From contig JAUXYM010000096.1 of the NCBI GenBank assembly GCA_030694365.1, forward strand, positions 1 to 64,000: a DNA stretch of 64,000 bases, written 5' to 3'. This document shows, piece by piece, positions 47,364 to 56,459 of the stretch. Position numbers and translations under genes: made by a program. The DNA comes from Nevskia sp. (GTDB lineage Bacteria > Pseudomonadota > Gammaproteobacteria > Nevskiales > Nevskiaceae). Under the pieces are notes generated by a model. The model saw only the letters and a list, made by a program, of their open reading frames with translations, searched no databases and was not told the DNA's origin. The number at the start of each line of letters is the position of its first letter. Positions within the stretch are counted from its first letter, which is position 1.

Positions 47364-48695
47364 ATGAAACCCATTCGACTCAAGACTTCCCTGATCGCCG
47401 CCGCATTCGGCGTGATGGCCGCGTTTTCCGCTGCTGCCGAGGAATTCACCGCCACCGGTGCCGAAGTTGCCGGCAATGCCGCTGGCACCATTCCCGCCTG
47501 GACCGGCGAAGTGCTGAAAGCCCCGGCGGGTGCCAAGCCCGGCATTCTCTATCCGGATCCATTCGCTTCCGAAAAGCCGACGCTGACGATCACCGCAGCG
47601 AACGCCGAGGAGCACAAGGCCCATCTCACCGCCGGCCAGCTGGCGATCTTCAAGAAGTATCCGAACTACAAGATCAACGTCTATCCCAGCCACCGCACCG
47701 GCGTCTTCCCGCAGGGCTACTACGACGAGACCAAGGCCAATGCCGGCAAGGCCAAGCTGTCGGATGGCGGCAACGGCGTGCTCGGGGTCAGCGGCGGCCT
47801 GCCGTTCCCGCAACCGAAGAACGGCAGCGAAGCGATCTGGAACTCGCTGACCCGCTATCGCGGCGAGACCTACGGCACCGACAACATGCAGTTCGCGGTC
47901 ACCCGCGGTGGCGATTTCACGCCGGTGCGCTTCCAGTACCTGATCGACTACAACTTCAGCGCACTCGGCAAGAAGCCGGCGGACCGCGAAGACAACCTGC
48001 TGTTCTACTTCCTGCAGCGGATCGTCGCCCCGGCGCGTCTGGCCGGTTCGGTGCTGCTGGTCCACGAGCCGCTGGATCAGACCAAGGTGTTCCGCTCGGC
48101 CTGGACCTACAACCCCGGCCAGCGCCGCGTCCGTCAGGCACCGAATGTCGCCTATGACAACCCGGGCACGGCGGCCGATGGCCTGCGCACCAACGATGAC
48201 TTCGCGCTCTACAACGGTGCCACCGATCGCTATGACTTCGAACTGGTCGGCAAGCGGGAGATCTACATCCCGTACAACAGCTACAAGCTGTCCAGTGGTG
48301 CCAAGCAGGAAGACATCGTGCGGCCCGGCTTCCTCAATCCGGACCTCACCCGCTACGAACTGCACCGCGTCTGGGTGGTCGACAGCAAGCTCAGGAAGGG
48401 CACCTCGCACCTGTACGCGCGGCGCACCTTCTACCTCGACGAGGACACCTGGCTGCCGGCGCTGGTCGACAAGTACGACGGCCGTGGCGAGCTGTTCCGC
48501 ACCGGCGAGTTCCACTCGATCCAGCTCTGGGACGTGCCGATGACCTACGGCACCACCGAAGTCCATTCCGACCTGCAGTCGGGCCGCTACCTGGCGCTGG
48601 GCGTGCGCACCGGCGACGACAAGATGTACGTGCCGACCAAGCTGACGGTTGCCGACTTCACGCCGGCCAGCTTGCGCGAATCGGGCGTCCGCTGA
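47364..48695 (+). CDS. DUF1329 periplasmic protein (LolA-like fold)
   Basis: A 443-residue exported protein with a signal peptide (IAAAFGVMAAFSAAAEEF). DUF1329 hallmarks include NYKINVYPSHRTGVFPQGYY, a QRRVRQAPNVAYDNPGTAAD region and FYLDEDTWLPALVDKYDGRG. The fold is LolA/LppX-like, suggesting a periplasmic carrier of lipid or another hydrophobic ligand between the MMPL permease and DUF1302 porin. It follows DUF1302 by 18 bases. Confidence 0.87.
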   Translation: MKPIRLKTSLIAAAFGVMAAFSAAAEEFTATGAEVAGNAAGTIPAWTGEVLKAPAGAKPGILYPDPFASEKPTLTITAANAEEHKAHLTAGQLAIFKKYPNYKINVYPSHRTGVFPQGYYDETKANAGKAKLSDGGNGVLGVSGGLPFPQPKNGSEAIWNSLTRYRGETYGTDNMQFAVTRGGDFTPVRFQYLIDYNFSALGKKPADREDNLLFYFLQRIVAPARLAGSVLLVHEPLDQTKVFRSAWTYNPGQRRVRQAPNVAYDNPGTAADGLRTNDDFALYNGATDRYDFELVGKREIYIPYNSYKLSSGAKQEDIVRPGFLNPDLTRYELHRVWVVDSKLRKGTSHLYARRTFYLDEDTWLPALVDKYDGRGELFRTGEFHSIQLWDVPMTYGTTEVHSDLQSGRYLALGVRTGDDKMYVPTKLTVADFTPASLRESGVR

Positions 48696-48729
48696 GCGGC
48701 GACGCGCAAGTCCTTGCAGTAACGGACAC

Positions 48730-48758
48730 CAGGGCCGACGGATCTTCCGCCGGCCCTG
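48730..48758 (+). terminator. Hairpin after the DUF1329 gene
   Basis: CAGGGCCG-A-CGGA (48730-48742) pairs with TCCG-C-CGGCCCTG (48746-48758), with one mismatch and a three-base loop, followed by TTGGTTT. It could partly terminate transcription before the Ycf48 gene; the short T-run makes this uncertain. Confidence 0.45.
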
Positions 48759-48796
48759 TTGGTTTCGACCTTTAAACGAACAATGAGAGAACGGCG

Positions 48797-49837
48797 ATGC
48801 GCAAGCCGCAACGATTGATCGTGGCCTCCCTGCTGGGCGCAGGCGCGCTCGCGGTGGCCGCGCAAGTGAATGCGCAGAATCCGGCGGCGGACGCCGAGCC
48901 CGCCGCAGCCACGGCAGCTAGCGCAGCGCCGGCGAAACCGGTGCCGCTATCGGTCGCCGGGCCGGTGGCGAAGTCGACCGTCGAACGCCTGCTGCTGAAC
49001 GATGCGGCGCGCGTAGGCCAGCGCATCGTCGCGGTCGGCGAGCACGGCTACACAATCAGCTCCGACGATGAGGGTGCCACCTGGCAGCGCGCCGCCGGCC
49101 TGCGCCGGACCATGCTGACCAAGGTCGCTTTCGTCGATGACAAGACCGGCTGGCTCGTCGGCCACGACGGCCTGATCGCCGCGACTGACGATGGCGGCGC
49201 GACCTGGAAGGAACAGCGCTACGCCCCGGCCGACGAGGCCCCCTTGCTCGGCGTGTTCGCTCGCGATGCCTCGAATGCGATCGCCGTCGGTGCCTATGGC
49301 CTGTACCTGGAAACCAGCGACGGCGGCAGCACCTGGACCGCTCGCAAGATCGCCCTAGGTGACGACGACCGCCACCTCAACGCGATCACCGCTTTCGGTG
49401 CCGGCAAGCTGGCGATCGTCGGTGAATCGGGCAGCGTGCTGATCTCCGCCGACCAGGGCGCGACCTGGGCGGCCGCCACGCCGCCCTATGAAGGCTCGTA
49501 CTTCGGTGCGCTGGCGATCGGCAAGGAGGCTTTGATGATCTACGGCCTGCGCGGCCAGGCTTTCGTCACGGCTGATGCGGGCGCGACCTGGACGGCAGCC
49601 GTAGGCTCTGGCCCCGTTACCCTGCTTGGCGGCGGCGTGGCCGCCGATGGCAGCGTGACCCTGGTCGGCTCGGCAGGATCGGTGCGGATCAGCCGCGATG
49701 CCGGCAAGACCTTCGCGCCGCTCGCCCCATCGAAGATTGCGGCGTTCTCGACGGCACTGCCGCTGGACGCCACGCACGCACTGCTGTTCGGCGAAGCCGG
49801 CACCAGCGTTCTTGATCTCGCAGGAGCCGCCCAATGA
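48797..49837 (+). CDS. Ycf48-like beta-propeller protein with Asp-box repeats
   Basis: A 346-residue exported protein with a signal peptide (LLGAGALAVAAQVNAQ). Multiple Asp-boxes (SSDDEGATW, ATDDGGATW, TSDGGSTW, SADQGATW, TADAGATW, SRDAGKTF) define a seven-bladed-type BNR propeller like photosystem II assembly factor Ycf48. In heterotrophs this family is found with DUF1302, DUF1329 and MMPL genes, presumably as a periplasmic scaffold of the lipid transporter. Its stop overlaps the permease start by four bases. Confidence 0.85.
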   Translation: MRKPQRLIVASLLGAGALAVAAQVNAQNPAADAEPAAATAASAAPAKPVPLSVAGPVAKSTVERLLLNDAARVGQRIVAVGEHGYTISSDDEGATWQRAAGLRRTMLTKVAFVDDKTGWLVGHDGLIAATDDGGATWKEQRYAPADEAPLLGVFARDASNAIAVGAYGLYLETSDGGSTWTARKIALGDDDRHLNAITAFGAGKLAIVGESGSVLISADQGATWAAATPPYEGSYFGALAIGKEALMIYGLRGQAFVTADAGATWTAAVGSGPVTLLGGGVAADGSVTLVGSAGSVRISRDAGKTFAPLAPSKIAAFSTALPLDATHALLFGEAGTSVLDLAGAAQ

Positions 49838-52248
49838 GCCCGATCCCGCGCAAGACCACGGCCGACCTGCCACGCATCGAAGGGCCGCTCGGTGGGGTGA
49901 TCCAGGGCTTGTCGAACCTGCTGTTCAACAACCGCGCGCTGATGCTCGGCATCTTCGCGGCGCTGACCGTGTTCCTCGCCTGGTCGGCGAGCGGGCTGAA
50001 AGTCGACGCCGGGTTCAAGAAGATGATCCCGCTCGAACATCCGTACATGAAGACGTTCACGGACTACGAGCAGACCTTCGGCGGTGCCAATCGCATCATC
50101 GTCGCGCTGATCCGCGAGCCGGTCGAAGGCCAGACCACGACGATCTTCGACAAGGCCTTCATGGCCACGCTCAAGGCGGCGACCGACGATCTGTTCTACA
50201 TCAAGGGTGTCGACCGCCCGACCGTGCAATCGCTGTTCACCCCGAACGTGCGCTTCATCGAGATCGTCGAAGGCGGCTTCGCCGGCGGCAACGTCATCCC
50301 GGCCACCTTCCAGGGCGAGCCGGAAGATCTGGAGACGGTGCGCCGCAACGTCCAGAAAGCCGGTCTGGTCGGCCGCCTGGTCTCCAACGATCTGCGCGGC
50401 GCGTTGATCCGCGCTGACCTGCTCGTCGTCGATCCGGAAACCGGCGAAAAACTGAACTACCCGCGCATCGCAGCGGAGCTGGAAGCGCTGCGCGCCAAGT
50501 ACCAGAAGGACGGCGTCACGGTGCATGTCATCGGCTTCGCCAAAGCGGTCGGCGACATCACCGCCGGTGCCAAAGGCGTGATCGCCTTCTTCGGCATTGC
50601 CTTCGTGATCACCGCATTGCTGCTGCTCTGGTACACCAAGTCCGCGAAGCTGACCGGGGTGGCGCTGGTCTGCGCGCTGCTGCCGGTGTTGTGGCTGCTC
50701 GGCACCTTGCCGCTGGCCGGTTATGGCATCGATCCGCTATCGATCCTGGTGCCATTCCTGATCTTCTCGATCGGCTGCAGCCACGCCGTGCAGATGACCA
50801 ATGCCTGGAAGGACGCGATCGCCGACGGCTTCGATTCCACCGATGCTTCGCGCTTCGCGTTCTCGCAGTTGTTCATTCCGGGCACCCTGGCGCTGGTCAC
50901 CAATGCGCTCGGCTTTCTGGTGATCATGCTGATCAAGATCGACATCGTCCGCGAGCTGGGCATCACCGCCACGCTCGGCGTCAGCTTGATGATCATCACC
51001 AACAAGATGGTGCTGCCGATTCTGCTGACCTATTTGCACATCGATCAGAAGACGCTAGCTGCCAAGCAGGCGCAGGAGAAAAGCTTCGAGCCGATCTGGC
51101 ACGCCTGCTCGCACTTCGCCGAGCGCCGCACGGCGGTCTGGGCGATCGCCGGCAGCGTCGTGCTGCTGGTCATCGGTATCGCGCTGGCGCGCGGGCAGAA
51201 GGTGGGCGATCTCGGTTCGGGCCTGCCGGAGCTGCGCGAGGACTCCCGCTACAACCGCGACAACGCGGCGATCACCAGCAATTTCAAGATCGGCGTCGAT
51301 GTGATTTCGATCGTCGTCCAGACCCATGACATCGACGGTGCCTGCACCGATCACCGGGTGATGGATGCGATGGATGCCTTCGACTGGCGGATGAAGAACG
51401 TCGATGGCATCGCCAGCGCGATGTCGCTGCCGAGCATGGCCAAGATCGTCAATTCCGGCTTCAACGAAGGCTCGCTGCGCTGGCGAGTGCTGGCGCGCAA
51501 TCGTGACGTGCTCGCCCAGGCGGTGACGCCGATCGACACCGGCACCGGTCTTTTGAACTCGGACTGTTCGGCGATGCAGATGCTGTTCTTCACCAGCGAT
51601 CATCAAGGCGAAACCCTGGCCCACATCGTCCAGTCGGTGAAAGACTGGAACACCGAGTTCAAGGCACCCGGCAGCGAATTCGCCGAAATTGCCCCGCTGG
51701 TCGAGTTCAAGCTGGCTTCCGGTAATGCCGGTGTGATGGCGGCGACCAATGAAGCGGTCGAGGCAGCCGACAAGCACGAGCTGGCGGCGATCTTCGGTGC
51801 CATCACCCTGATGTGCCTGCTGACCTTCCGCTCGTTCGGTGCGACGCTGTGCATCATCCTGCCGCTGGCACTGGTATCGCTGTTGAACAATGCCTTGATG
51901 GCGGTGCTCGGCATCGGCCTGAAGGTGTCGACCCTGCCGGTGGTCGCACTCGGCGTCGGTGTCGGCGTCGACTACGGCATCTACCTGTACGACCGCATCG
52001 AAGTGCATCTGCACCACGGCAAGACCCTGGTCGAAGCTTTCTTCATCGCGCTGCAGGAACGTGGTGCCGCCGCGGCGTTCACCGCGGTGACCATGAGCCT
52101 TGGCGTGGCGACCTGGGCGTTCTCGGCGCTGAAGTTCCAGGCCGATATGGGCCTGCTGCTGAGCTTCATGTTCCTGGTCAACATGCTCGGCGCGCTGATT
52201 CTGCTGCCGTCGCTGCTGGCGTTTTTCGTCAAGGAGAAGAAGGCTTGA
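49834..52248 (+). CDS. MMPL/RND-superfamily permease
   Basis: An 804-residue inner-membrane protein with two repeated halves, each with one segment, a periplasmic domain (VDAGFKKMIPLEHPYMKTFT) and a five-helix cluster. The sterol-sensing-like RND core shows FLIFSIGCSHAVQMTNAWKD in the first half and GVGVGVDYGIYLYDRIE in the second, where Asp and Gly residues handle protons. It should export a hydrophobic compound to the periplasmic partners encoded upstream. A family A repeat follows the stop. Confidence 0.88.
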   Translation: MSPIPRKTTADLPRIEGPLGGVIQGLSNLLFNNRALMLGIFAALTVFLAWSASGLKVDAGFKKMIPLEHPYMKTFTDYEQTFGGANRIIVALIREPVEGQTTTIFDKAFMATLKAATDDLFYIKGVDRPTVQSLFTPNVRFIEIVEGGFAGGNVIPATFQGEPEDLETVRRNVQKAGLVGRLVSNDLRGALIRADLLVVDPETGEKLNYPRIAAELEALRAKYQKDGVTVHVIGFAKAVGDITAGAKGVIAFFGIAFVITALLLLWYTKSAKLTGVALVCALLPVLWLLGTLPLAGYGIDPLSILVPFLIFSIGCSHAVQMTNAWKDAIADGFDSTDASRFAFSQLFIPGTLALVTNALGFLVIMLIKIDIVRELGITATLGVSLMIITNKMVLPILLTYLHIDQKTLAAKQAQEKSFEPIWHACSHFAERRTAVWAIAGSVVLLVIGIALARGQKVGDLGSGLPELREDSRYNRDNAAITSNFKIGVDVISIVVQTHDIDGACTDHRVMDAMDAFDWRMKNVDGIASAMSLPSMAKIVNSGFNEGSLRWRVLARNRDVLAQAVTPIDTGTGLLNSDCSAMQMLFFTSDHQGETLAHIVQSVKDWNTEFKAPGSEFAEIAPLVEFKLASGNAGVMAATNEAVEAADKHELAAIFGAITLMCLLTFRSFGATLCIILPLALVSLLNNALMAVLGIGLKVSTLPVVALGVGVGVDYGIYLYDRIEVHLHHGKTLVEAFFIALQERGAAAAFTAVTMSLGVATWAFSALKFQADMGLLLSFMFLVNMLGALILLPSLLAFFVKEKKA

Positions 52249-52262
52249 TCGAATTTTGCTGG

Positions 52263-52369
52263 TCCCCTTCCCCCGCTCGCGGGGGAAGGTCGGGATGGGG
52301 GGCGTTTGGCCGTTGCGCTGAATTCAACCGCCCCCACCCCAGCCCTCCCCCGCATGCGGGGGAGGGAGC
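52263..52369. repeat. Dispersed palindromic repeat, family A, copy 3
   Basis: Hairpins CCCTTCCCCCGCTCGCGGGG (left) and CCCTCCCCCGCATGCGGGGG (right) flank a centre whose edges GGGATGGGGGGCG and CGCCCCCACCCC pair. It lies between the MMPL and 2OG-dioxygenase genes. The right tip reads GGGGGAGGGAGC, close to copies 1 and 2. Confidence 0.85.
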
Positions 52370-52446
52370 ACGACGCGCTTTGTGATCCGACCATCTCGGC
52401 ACCTTCCGTCACGGCACCACGCGTTCGCGGATAATCCGCGTCCGCC

Positions 52447-53199
52447 ATGAGCCTCGCACCGCCCCGTCCTGCTGTGATCGCCTTGCCGTCGCCGGCCAGG
52501 CTGCGGGCGGCGATCGCGGCCGAGGGCTATGCCTTTGTCGCCGGTGCCGCGATGCAAGGCGCGCTGTTGTCAGCCGGTTCGCTCGCCGACTGGGCTGCGT
52601 TCAGCAGCAGCTGGAACGAGCTCGCGCTCGATGCCTTCATGGCCGATGGCGGTCGCTATCGCCGCCGTCGCCATGCGGTGTATGCGATCGAAGCCGGCGG
52701 CACGCTGGCGCGCGAGGCTCATCAGCCGCACTGGCAAGGGCTCGAATACAACCCGCTGAACGGCGGTGTCGCGCGCTGGTTCGAGCCGGTGCGCGAGGCG
52801 ATCGGCGCGGGTGCCAGCATCGCCACGATCCTGCGCTGGTGCACAGGCCTGTTCGGGCGGCTGTCGCCGGAGGTCGCTGCCTGGCGAGTCGAAGTCCACC
52901 AGTTCCGCATCGAAGCCGGCCCCGGCATCGCCGGCCAGCCGACGCCGGAAGGCGCGCATCGCGATGGCGTCGATCACGTGCTGGTGCTGATGATTCACCG
53001 GCAGAACATCGCCGAAGGTACGACAACGATCATCGATGCGGATGGCAATACGCTCGGCAGCTTCACCCTCACCGAAGCCTTCGACGCTGCCCTCGTCGAC
53101 GACGCCCGCGTGCGCCACGGCGTGACGCCGGTGGAAGCGCTGGACGCGAGCCAGCCGGCTTATCGCGATGTGCTGGTGGTGACCTTCAAGCGGCGCTGA
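52447..53199 (+). CDS. 2-oxoglutarate/Fe(II) dioxygenase family protein
   Basis: A 250-residue enzyme of the 2OG-Fe dioxygenase family (PF10014-like). The facial triad is visible as His171-x-Asp173 in GAHRDGVD and His224 in RVRHGVTP, with an Arg near the end for 2OG. Members hydroxylate free amino acids such as isoleucine or leucine; the substrate here is unknown. It stands alone between a family A repeat and a family B repeat. Confidence 0.8.
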   Translation: MSLAPPRPAVIALPSPARLRAAIAAEGYAFVAGAAMQGALLSAGSLADWAAFSSSWNELALDAFMADGGRYRRRRHAVYAIEAGGTLAREAHQPHWQGLEYNPLNGGVARWFEPVREAIGAGASIATILRWCTGLFGRLSPEVAAWRVEVHQFRIEAGPGIAGQPTPEGAHRDGVDHVLVLMIHRQNIAEGTTTIIDADGNTLGSFTLTEAFDAALVDDARVRHGVTPVEALDASQPAYRDVLVVTFKRR

Positions 53200-53227
53200 G
53201 CGTTTTCCCTTCGCATCTGCAAACACT

Positions 53228-53310
53228 CGTCATTCCCGCGTAGGCGGGAATCCAGTTCTCATGCGGCGCGCTAAGGCCAAAACTGGATCCCCGCCTGCGC
53301 GGGGATGACG
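53228..53310. repeat. Dispersed palindromic repeat, family B, copy 2
   Basis: CGTCATTCCCGCGTAGGCGG at the left and CCGCCTGCGCGGGGATGACG at the right form long complementary arms, with AATCCAGTT and AACTGGATC inside. Arms match copy 1 at 31054-31142 almost base for base; the centre differs. It lies just after the dioxygenase stop. Confidence 0.85.
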
Positions 53311-53347
53311 GGCTTTTGTGTATCTGCGCTCGGGCCCAGATCCGCTC

Positions 53348-53839
53348 TCAGACCAGGTCGCTGTGCTGCGGCACCGGCTGGCCTTCGTCAAAGAACGCCA
53401 TCGATACCGAGTTCAGGCAGTAGCGCAGGCCGCTCGGCCGCGGGCCATCGTTGAACACGTGGCCGAGGTGGCCGTCGCAGCGCTGGCAGCGCACTTCGGT
53501 GCGGACCATGCCGTAGCTGCGATCGGTGATGTTACGGATATGGGCCGCATCGAAAGGCTCGAAAAAGCTCGGCCAGCCGGTGCCGGAATCGAACTTGGTG
53601 TTCGAGCGGAACAGCGGCAGGCCGCATAGCCGGCAGGCGTAGGTGCCGGCTTTCTTGTTGTCGACGAAGTGGCCGCAGAAGGCGCGCTCGGTGCCGTGCT
53701 CGAGCAGCACGCGGTGCTCCTCGGCGTTCAAGGATTGCGCCAGCTCGGTCTTCAGCGCGGGGCTCAAGGGCCGCAGATCGTAGCCGCTGGGCGACGGCGG
53801 GACCGGAGGATTGACGATGACGGGTTCTGGTTTGGCCAT
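53348..53839 (-). CDS. msrB: Peptide-methionine (R)-S-oxide reductase
   Basis: A 163-residue MsrB. ATG 53839 (MAKPEPVIV) is the natural start; a longer in-frame extension runs into msrA. Two zinc CxxC pairs are present (CRLCG and CQRCDGHLGHVF), as are SGTGWPSFF and the catalytic cysteine in LRYCLNSVSM. It reduces R-methionine sulfoxide in proteins or free. It forms a pair with msrA, 34 bases upstream. Confidence 0.93.
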   Translation of the reverse strand: MAKPEPVIVNPPVPPSPSGYDLRPLSPALKTELAQSLNAEEHRVLLEHGTERAFCGHFVDNKKAGTYACRLCGLPLFRSNTKFDSGTGWPSFFEPFDAAHIRNITDRSYGMVRTEVRCQRCDGHLGHVFNDGPRPSGLRYCLNSVSMAFFDEGQPVPQHSDLV

Positions 53840-53873
53840 GATTGATTTCCAAATCGATTGATTGTTCGGGGGA

Positions 53874-54503
53874 TTACTTGCGGAGGTAGTCGGCGAACTT
53901 GTGTTCGAGCTTGTCGACCTTCGGCAGCGCCACGCCGGCGATGTACGGCTGGCCAGGATTCCGCAGCGCGTAGTCCTGGTGATAGACCTCGGCGGTGAAG
54001 AACTCCTCCAGCGGCACCAGCGCGGTGACGATGGGGCTGTGGAACACTTTTGCGGCTTCGAGCTGGGCGATGTAGGCGGCGGCCACGTCGCGCTCGGCGT
54101 CATCGTGGACGAAGATCGCCGAGCGGTACTGGCGGCCGCGGTCGTTGCCCTGGCGGTCGAGCGTGGTTGGATCGTGGGCGACCGCGAACAGCACTTTCAG
54201 CAGCGCACCGTAGCTGATCACGGCCGGGTCGTAGACGATCTTGACGACTTCGGCGTGGTCGGTGCGGCCGCTGCAGACCGCTTCGTAGTTGGCGCTGTCG
54301 GCACTGCCGCCGGCATAGCCGGAAATGACTTCGGATACGCCGTCGAGGCGCTCGAACACCGCTTCCACGCACCAGAAGCAGCCGGCCGCGAAGACGGCTT
54401 CCTGCGGCCCATCGGTGGTCGGGCTCAGATCGCGGGCCGGGTCGGGAAAACCGGAATGGTCGGCGCGCCTGGCGGCGGCGGGAAGATCACAGACGATGTT
54501 CAT
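53874..54503 (-). CDS. msrA: Peptide-methionine (S)-S-oxide reductase
   Basis: A 209-residue MsrA. ATG 54503 is supported by CCCTCC just upstream on the minus strand; an in-frame start at 54602 would add 33 untypical residues. The catalytic motif is AGCFWCVEAVFERLDGV, with the expected GYAGG and downstream NDRGRQYRSAIF. It reduces S-methionine sulfoxide and is followed by msrB, so both stereoisomers are covered by one transcript. Confidence 0.93.
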   Translation of the reverse strand: MNIVCDLPAAARRADHSGFPDPARDLSPTTDGPQEAVFAAGCFWCVEAVFERLDGVSEVISGYAGGSADSANYEAVCSGRTDHAEVVKIVYDPAVISYGALLKVLFAVAHDPTTLDRQGNDRGRQYRSAIFVHDDAERDVAAAYIAQLEAAKVFHSPIVTALVPLEEFFTAEVYHQDYALRNPGQPYIAGVALPKVDKLEHKFADYLRK

Positions 54504-54670
54504 GGAGGGCTCGCTTGGGGGTTTGGAGTCGGAGGCAATGGCGGCGGCATCAGCGGCACGGCCGAAGTCTGCGGACCAGCGGGTATTGAGGCAGCGGATC
54601 ATGCGCCAATCGTCCGGCCGCGACCGGCAAGCTGTCTGCGCCGGGCCGTTCCGGATTCATGGCCGATCCT

Positions 54671-55099
<429 letters not shown>

Positions 55100-55378
55100 C
55101 GTTCACTCCCGAATGACTACAGGTGAGGGCAAGGTGGGGCGGCCGCAAGTGAATGCAAGGCAGCCGATCACGTGGGGCCCAAAACGAATGTTACCGGCCG
55201 GTACGGAGCCGTGGAGCATCATCCGACCGGATTCCTCCGAGGACGTACCCTCGTCGTCACGCGCGTCGCGGCGGCGGCCTGAGCCCTTCGGCGGAAGCGC
55301 TGACGCCTTGCTGCAACATCGCTGGCGCATGGTTCTTGCTTGAACACTTGCCTGTGGAAACCGGCTAAAGTCAAGACC

Positions 55379-55966
55379 ATGATGCCCTCGATCCTCAAGC
55401 TCGATATTGGTGGGATGCCGGTCGGCTGGATCCGTTGGCAGACTGCCGCGACGCTCTACGCACGTGACTGCGTGCGTTGGGAAGCCGGTGCCGAGCAATT
55501 CATCATCCACGGCGGCACCAATGGCCGTACCGGCTTGCCGTCGGAGCTGCGCATCGGCTCGATCATCGCGGTGGCCGATCGTTCGCGCCGCTACAGCGGC
55601 GGCAACGCGCCGCTGTTGACCAACCGCACCCTGTTCCAGCGCGATCGCAACCTCTGCCTGTACTGTGGCCGGCTGTTCTCGCCGAACGATCTGACCCGCG
55701 ACCACATCATCCCGGCCTCGCGCGGCGGCGACAGCATCTGGGAAAACTGCGTGACCGCCTGCCGCAACTGCAACCAGTACAAGGACGACCGCACGCCCGA
55801 AGAAGCCGGCATGAAGCTTCTGGCGGTGCCGTACATCCCGAACCTGGCCCAGTACCTGATCCTGTCGAACCGACGGATCCTGGCCGACCAGATGGAATTC
55901 CTGCTGGCTTATGCGCGCAAGAAGGTTCCATGTAAGCCGCTAAATAGGTCCGTCATTGCTAATTAG
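55379..55966 (+). CDS. HNH endonuclease
   Basis: A 195-residue HNH nuclease starting at ATG 55379 (an ATG one codon later is also possible). The HNH core is CLYCGRLFSPNDLTRDHIIP (first CxxC and the Asp-His), then SRGGDSIWENCVTACRNCNQ with the second CxxC. It could cleave DNA as a house-keeping or mobile nuclease. The last 15 residues or so run into the AT-richer sequence that follows and may be a foreign junction. Function not specific. Confidence 0.82.
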   Translation: MMPSILKLDIGGMPVGWIRWQTAATLYARDCVRWEAGAEQFIIHGGTNGRTGLPSELRIGSIIAVADRSRRYSGGNAPLLTNRTLFQRDRNLCLYCGRLFSPNDLTRDHIIPASRGGDSIWENCVTACRNCNQYKDDRTPEEAGMKLLAVPYIPNLAQYLILSNRRILADQMEFLLAYARKKVPCKPLNRSVIAN

Positions 55967-56459
55967 CTGCGTCTTGGGGCTAATTGGTTTGCGAAAGACC
56001 CGGCCGGTAAATCAATCACTTACGCAGATCTGAGTAAGCGGGCCGCTGGAACCACAACCGAATTGCTCCTTCCACCCACGCGAACCACTCGACGTGGAAC
56101 CGCTCGTCCCCGCCCGGCAGGGGAACGCTTGGAACGGCCAAGCCCCTTGCGGCATCAGGCACGGCTTCCGATCGGTTCGGAACCAGATGATCCGATCGAC
56201 TGGGCGTCCTTGGATAGAAACGTCGAAGCGAACTGCTCGCGTAGAGGAACAGACAGTCGGCGAGTTTTTAGGCAGAACGGCAGAACCCAAAGCCGAAAGT
56301 TTTCAGTAGAAGGAAACTCGAACACAGGTAGCGGGAACTGGAAGGATAAGGTCTTCGGGTAGATCAGGACCGCGCCACCCTTTCCGGCAAGATAACTTTG
56401 CCCGTAATGCGGCTTGATTGATCTTTGCCAGCGCATTGAAACCGCTCCTTCACGCCGCG
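55967..56459. other. Gene-free, AT-richer region with palindromes
   Basis: A 493-base region with no supportable gene and lower GC than its surroundings. It contains a perfect palindrome GCTAATTAGC (55958-55967, overlapping the HNH stop) and a 20-base near-perfect palindrome CTTACgCAGATCTGaGTAAG at 56019-56038. Short frames up to about 100 codons occur on both strands but look like no protein I recognise. It could be a decayed insertion or an integration scar. Confidence 0.5.

Noticed and set aside
56063-56436. Short frames on both strands between the HNH and S15-like genes
   Set aside because: About 100 codons or less, no recognised sequence, mutually overlapping and without ribosome-binding sites.
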